A stretch of 14,877 nt of DNA. It comes from an uncultured Lachnospiraceae bacterium. GTDB lineage: Bacteria; Bacillota; Clostridia; Lachnospirales; Lachnospiraceae. Below the pieces are notes generated by a model. That model had not been told where the DNA came from, did no database searches, and saw only the letters and a program-made list of their open reading frames with translations. The position numbers and the translations under genes were made by a program. Below are positions 12,310 to 14,877 of the stretch, one piece after another; the stretch's first letter is position 1, and each line of letters begins with the position of its first letter. The stretch covers positions 1-14,877 of the forward strand of contig CAJUSO010000067.1 in assembly GCA_910588965.1 (NCBI GenBank), given 5' to 3'.

Positions 12310-13891
12310 CGGTTTTCTGGAAATCCTGCGCCGCTTTCCTGGCATAGTATTTTGACACATGGAAAGACCGGAGCCCCATGCCCTCTGTTTCATCCAATAC
12401 CTGGCGGAACTTCCACTCCAGCCGGCACCTCCTGCATCCGGTGAAGTACAGGTTTTTTGAAACTTTGCTGTCCGATCTGTAAAAATCCCCGTAAATACCC
12501 CCTCCGGAACTATGGTTTTCATGTTCCAGCCGGCACTGGCTTAATGCCGGGACGGCATCCACCGACAGGCTGGCCAGGTAGTCAATGTCCAGGTAAGAAA
12601 TCCCTTCCCCTAGCCGCGCTACATTATAGGAAGCCACAACCGCATCTACCCGCCCAAAGGAAAAGACCAGGTAAAACCCTGTTACGGCAGCCATGCAATA
12701 ACGGAAAAGCCCAAACCCCTCTTTTCGGATCTGTAGGGCTACCCCCGCCAGCAGCACTGCCAGCAGCGCCAAAAACCAGAGCACCAGGACACGCAGGAAG
12801 CTTAGATGGTAGGTGGAAATGTAAAGGACCATCCGATAGGCGCTAGACGCAATCATCACATAGGTGCAGCCGCAGAAAACCAATAGCAGCGCCTGCAGCA
12901 GCCGATTCCTCCGGAATACGGCAAGGCAGGAAATTACCAGGAGAAAATTAAACAGGCACACAAACATTAGCTGGAAAAACCCCTGGCGGGCATATTCCGC
13001 ATAGGTATACCCTTCTGGCAGCAGCCTCCCGCCCGTAAACAGGAAAACTGCCTGTATGCCGCAGAACAGCAGGTATACTGCCGTCACCATAGAAAGGAAC
13101 GTAATGGCAGCCACAGGGTTTCTCTTGCGCCCCTTCCGGTTCCATTCCGGCATACTCTGCTGGCACAAGGCAGATAGGAAGCAATAACTCCCCCAAAAAC
13201 CCATCAAAAACAACAGGGCTGCCAGGAGTACATTGGGGGAGAATACCATCTGCTCCAGGCAAAAGGCAAACATGTCCCCCACCAATCCAGAAAAAATCTG
13301 GTCTGCGCTGCTTAAAAGCCCTATCAGAACCATCAGCACCGGCAGTGCGCATGCCACCCCTACCATGATATACCTCACATTGCTGTTTTGGGCCTTCCCC
13401 TCTTTCGCCCCCTTGCGCTTTCTCCAGTATTCCCCCAGATGGATAAACGGGCTTGCAGTTTCTGGGATCATGGAAAGATACAGGAACAGGATATTGCATA
13501 CATACTGCCCGAATCCCCACTGCCCGCTTCCATAAAGCTGCCGCAGCATAAACACAGTCACTAACAGGAGTATCCCCACCGTATTGAAGCATACCACGAA
13601 CCAATTCGCAGTCAGTACGGTACTGACCCCCAGCAGGAGAACTGCCCCCACATAGAGCCAGTTGTGTTTTTTCCACGGGATGCCGCTCTTTTTTAAGAAT
13701 AATCCACAGGCTGCCAGCATGGCCGCCGCAACCAGTGGATACATAATCCCCACAAAATTCCGGTAAAAGGCAATGGCAAAGCAGGCGCCGAAGGCCAATG
13801 ACATGCCCAGGAAATACAAAGTGTTTTCCCTCATAACGGGATTGCCGCCCTTTGTTTCTAAGTTATCTTGCTTATGGGTTTCCACCATCAT
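12287..13891 (-). CDS. DUF4173 (DUF4153-like) multi-pass membrane protein
   Basis: This 534-residue protein has roughly eleven to thirteen hydrophobic segments over residues 20-420. A soluble C-terminal part of about 110 residues begins SYNVARLGEGISYLDIDYLA and contains SVDAVPALSQ. That end and the overall length are typical of DUF4173 proteins, whose function is unknown. The motif CRRCRLEW near 480-490 holds two cysteines. The first ATG overlaps the last 20 bases of the XRE gene and lies very close to GGAGGG, so one of the next start codons (13888 or 13885) may be used instead. It is the last gene of the DUF2975-XRE operon. Confidence 0.85.
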   Translation of the reverse strand: MMVETHKQDNLETKGGNPVMRENTLYFLGMSLAFGACFAIAFYRNFVGIMYPLVAAAMLAACGLFLKKSGIPWKKHNWLYVGAVLLLGVSTVLTANWFVVCFNTVGILLLVTVFMLRQLYGSGQWGFGQYVCNILFLYLSMIPETASPFIHLGEYWRKRKGAKEGKAQNSNVRYIMVGVACALPVLMVLIGLLSSADQIFSGLVGDMFAFCLEQMVFSPNVLLAALLFLMGFWGSYCFLSALCQQSMPEWNRKGRKRNPVAAITFLSMVTAVYLLFCGIQAVFLFTGGRLLPEGYTYAEYARQGFFQLMFVCLFNFLLVISCLAVFRRNRLLQALLLVFCGCTYVMIASSAYRMVLYISTYHLSFLRVLVLWFLALLAVLLAGVALQIRKEGFGLFRYCMAAVTGFYLVFSFGRVDAVVASYNVARLGEGISYLDIDYLASLSVDAVPALSQCRLEHENHSSGGGIYGDFYRSDSKVSKNLYFTGCRRCRLEWKFRQVLDETEGMGLRSFHVSKYYARKAAQDFQKTVANHFHE

Positions 13892-14090
13892 CCCTCCATT
13901 CTAAGATATCCCCTGGCTGGCACCCCAATGCCCGGCAGATTTTATCCAGCGTATCCACCTTGATGGCCTTTGCCCTGCCATTTTTCAGGATTGAAATATT
14001 CGCCATTGTAATGCCCACCCGTTCCGAAAGCTCTGTCACGCTCATCTTCCGCTTCGCCAGCATGACGTCTATATTTATGATAATTGCCAT
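13872..14090 (-). CDS. Small XRE/Cro-type helix-turn-helix regulator (YozG-like)
   Basis: The 72-residue protein is one helix-turn-helix domain: MLAKRKMSVTELSERVGITM for the first helices, then ANISILKNGRAKAIKVDTLD and KICRALGCQPGDILEW. It is of the short Cro/CI type found beside DUF2975 genes. Binding to its own operon promoter is likely but not shown. AAGGAGGG precedes the ATG; the gap to the DUF2975 stop is 10 bases, and its 3' end overlaps the DUF4173 gene by 20 bases. Confidence 0.93.
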   Translation of the reverse strand: MAIIINIDVMLAKRKMSVTELSERVGITMANISILKNGRAKAIKVDTLDKICRALGCQPGDILEWRDDGGNP

Positions 14091-14100
14091 GTTTCCCTCC

Positions 14101-14580
14101 TTATATTGTCAGGTCATTCTCTTCCTGTATCAAAGCCGCTTTCTGCACCAGATGGGAAAGCGCCGCCGCTACGGCCGCAATCGCTATCCCGGCAAACTCC
14201 ACGAACAGCGACGCCAAAAAAATGCCTGGGTGGTTCATGCCAAACAGCAGCAACGCCAGGTTCGCTGCAAAGAAATAGCCGCTGTCCGCCGCTGCCAATA
14301 GGGAAATCCACTTTAAATACTTTGCGTTTTCCCTTGAAAAGGAATGGTCCTTCCCAATTTCCACCGTAATCTTCCACCCATAAAACAGCGCCAGGTAACA
14401 GGGCGCAGCCGATACCCAAATAACGGCCAGCCACGGCCAGTAACAATGGGAAAATTCCGGGTATACCGCCAACATCTCTTTTCCAAAATACGGCACCATG
14501 TAAAAATAAACCAGCGCCCCGCACACCCCAATGCCTCCAAGTATCACTTTTAGCCATCTGCTTAAACTCCTCTGCGTCAT
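14101..14580 (-). CDS. DUF2975 family membrane protein
   Basis: The 159-residue protein has four predicted membrane segments at about 10-28, 47-67, 91-112 and 120-142. The stretch ITVEIGKDHSFSRENAKYLKWIS between segments two and three is a family hallmark. DUF2975 proteins are regularly encoded next to a small XRE regulator, as here, and may sense a membrane signal for it. The function is unknown. AGGAGGT precedes the ATG. It is the first gene of its operon, with a promoter at 14656-14684. Confidence 0.9.
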   Translation of the reverse strand: MTQRSLSRWLKVILGGIGVCGALVYFYMVPYFGKEMLAVYPEFSHCYWPWLAVIWVSAAPCYLALFYGWKITVEIGKDHSFSRENAKYLKWISLLAAADSGYFFAANLALLLFGMNHPGIFLASLFVEFAGIAIAAVAAALSHLVQKAALIQEENDLTI

Positions 14581-14655
14581 CTACATACCTCCTTTTCTTC
14601 CATCCACATTCAGATTATCATAATCCTTGTTCTGCCCGCATGCTGCATCCTCTTT

Positions 14656-14684
14656 AGGATATGCCAAATTTTTAAAAAAGTCAA
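14656..14684 (-). promoter_or_regulatory. Promoter of the DUF2975-XRE-DUF4173 operon
   Basis: On the minus strand TTGACT (14679-14684) and TATCCT (14656-14661) are 17 bases apart, with an AT-rich spacer. The leader would be about 70 bases. Confidence 0.75.
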
Positions 14685-14742
14685 TATATATTTATTGAAT
14701 TACGATAAATTATTATTGTTTTATTATTTCTATAAAAAACAC

Positions 14743-14771
14743 TTGCCAAATCCGGGAGTTTGTGCTATTAT
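14743..14771 (+). promoter_or_regulatory. Promoter of the tRNA gene
   Basis: TTGCCA (14743-14748) and TATTAT (14766-14771) are 17 bases apart on the plus strand. The start would be near 14778, 47 bases before the tRNA. Confidence 0.75.
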
Positions 14772-14824
14772 CTTATTTGTTGTTAGCACGATAGGATAGA
14801 AGATAGAGTTGCTATGATATGTAT

Positions 14825-14877
14825 GGCTCCTTGGTCAAGCGGTTAAGACATCGCCCTTTCACGGCGGTAACACGGGT
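14825..14877 (+). tRNA. tRNA-Glu (UUC), 5' part
   Basis: GGCTCCT opens the acceptor stem and GGTCAAGCGGTTAAGAC forms the D arm. CGCC and GGCG enclose the loop CTTTCAC, with anticodon TTC at 14858-14860. CACGGGT starts the T arm. The window ends before the T loop and 3' acceptor strand. A cluster of tRNA genes may continue beyond the edge. Confidence 0.95.

Noticed and set aside
12948..13676. Minus-strand 242-codon frame
   Set aside because: It is an alternative frame within the DUF4173 gene; that gene's frame has the membrane segments and family C-terminus.

Overview
The window looks like chromosome of an anaerobic Bacillota of the class Clostridia, most likely Lachnospiraceae. The grounds are strong AGGAGG-type ribosome binding sites, a two-subunit class I fumarase, two kinds of rubrerythrin, an RsgI-like anti-sigma factor paired with an ECF sigma factor, and the XRE / DUF2975 / DUF4173 gene set. 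Species cannot be named from this. Almost all genes lie on the minus strand; the exceptions are the left edge (1-1451) and the tRNA at the right edge.

Left edge (1-1732). The 3' end of a rubrerythrin/NADH-peroxidase gene with its terminator is followed by an AT-rich stretch carrying a small toxin-antitoxin-like pair (DUF4258 protein and YgiT-type zinc finger). After the pair comes a decayed second copy of the same rubrerythrin 3' end with its own terminator. The pair therefore sits between two copies of one gene end. A possible decayed minus-strand reading frame fills 1464-1732.

TetR region (1733-4713, minus). A TetR regulator has a near-consensus promoter overlapped by a 13-bp palindrome of the form TGAAC-N3-GTTCA. 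A second palindrome of the same form lies before the next gene. Downstream come a small membrane protein gene, a seven-segment membrane protein, a DUF2871 protein and a GNAT acetyltransferase. The small membrane gene is cut in two by about 145 bp of structured DNA. That insert shares a 19-bp end with the sequence forming the tetR stop codon.

Sigma region (4733-7628, minus). A thioesterase is followed by an ECF sigma factor, translationally coupled to an RsgI-like membrane anti-sigma factor with a very long Gly/Gln/Glu/His repeat tail. A strong terminator follows, then a small secreted His/Lys/Cys-rich protein.

Redox and central metabolism (7961-12309, minus). A classical rubrerythrin follows a zinc-ribbon protein. 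The operon after that is fumarase alpha - type I glutamine synthetase - fumarase beta, with its promoter inside the end of the preceding gene.

Right edge (12287-14877). DUF2975, an XRE regulator and a DUF4173 membrane protein form a minus-strand operon with its own promoter. Divergent to it is a tRNA-Glu(UUC) gene, cut by the window end, with a plus-strand promoter.
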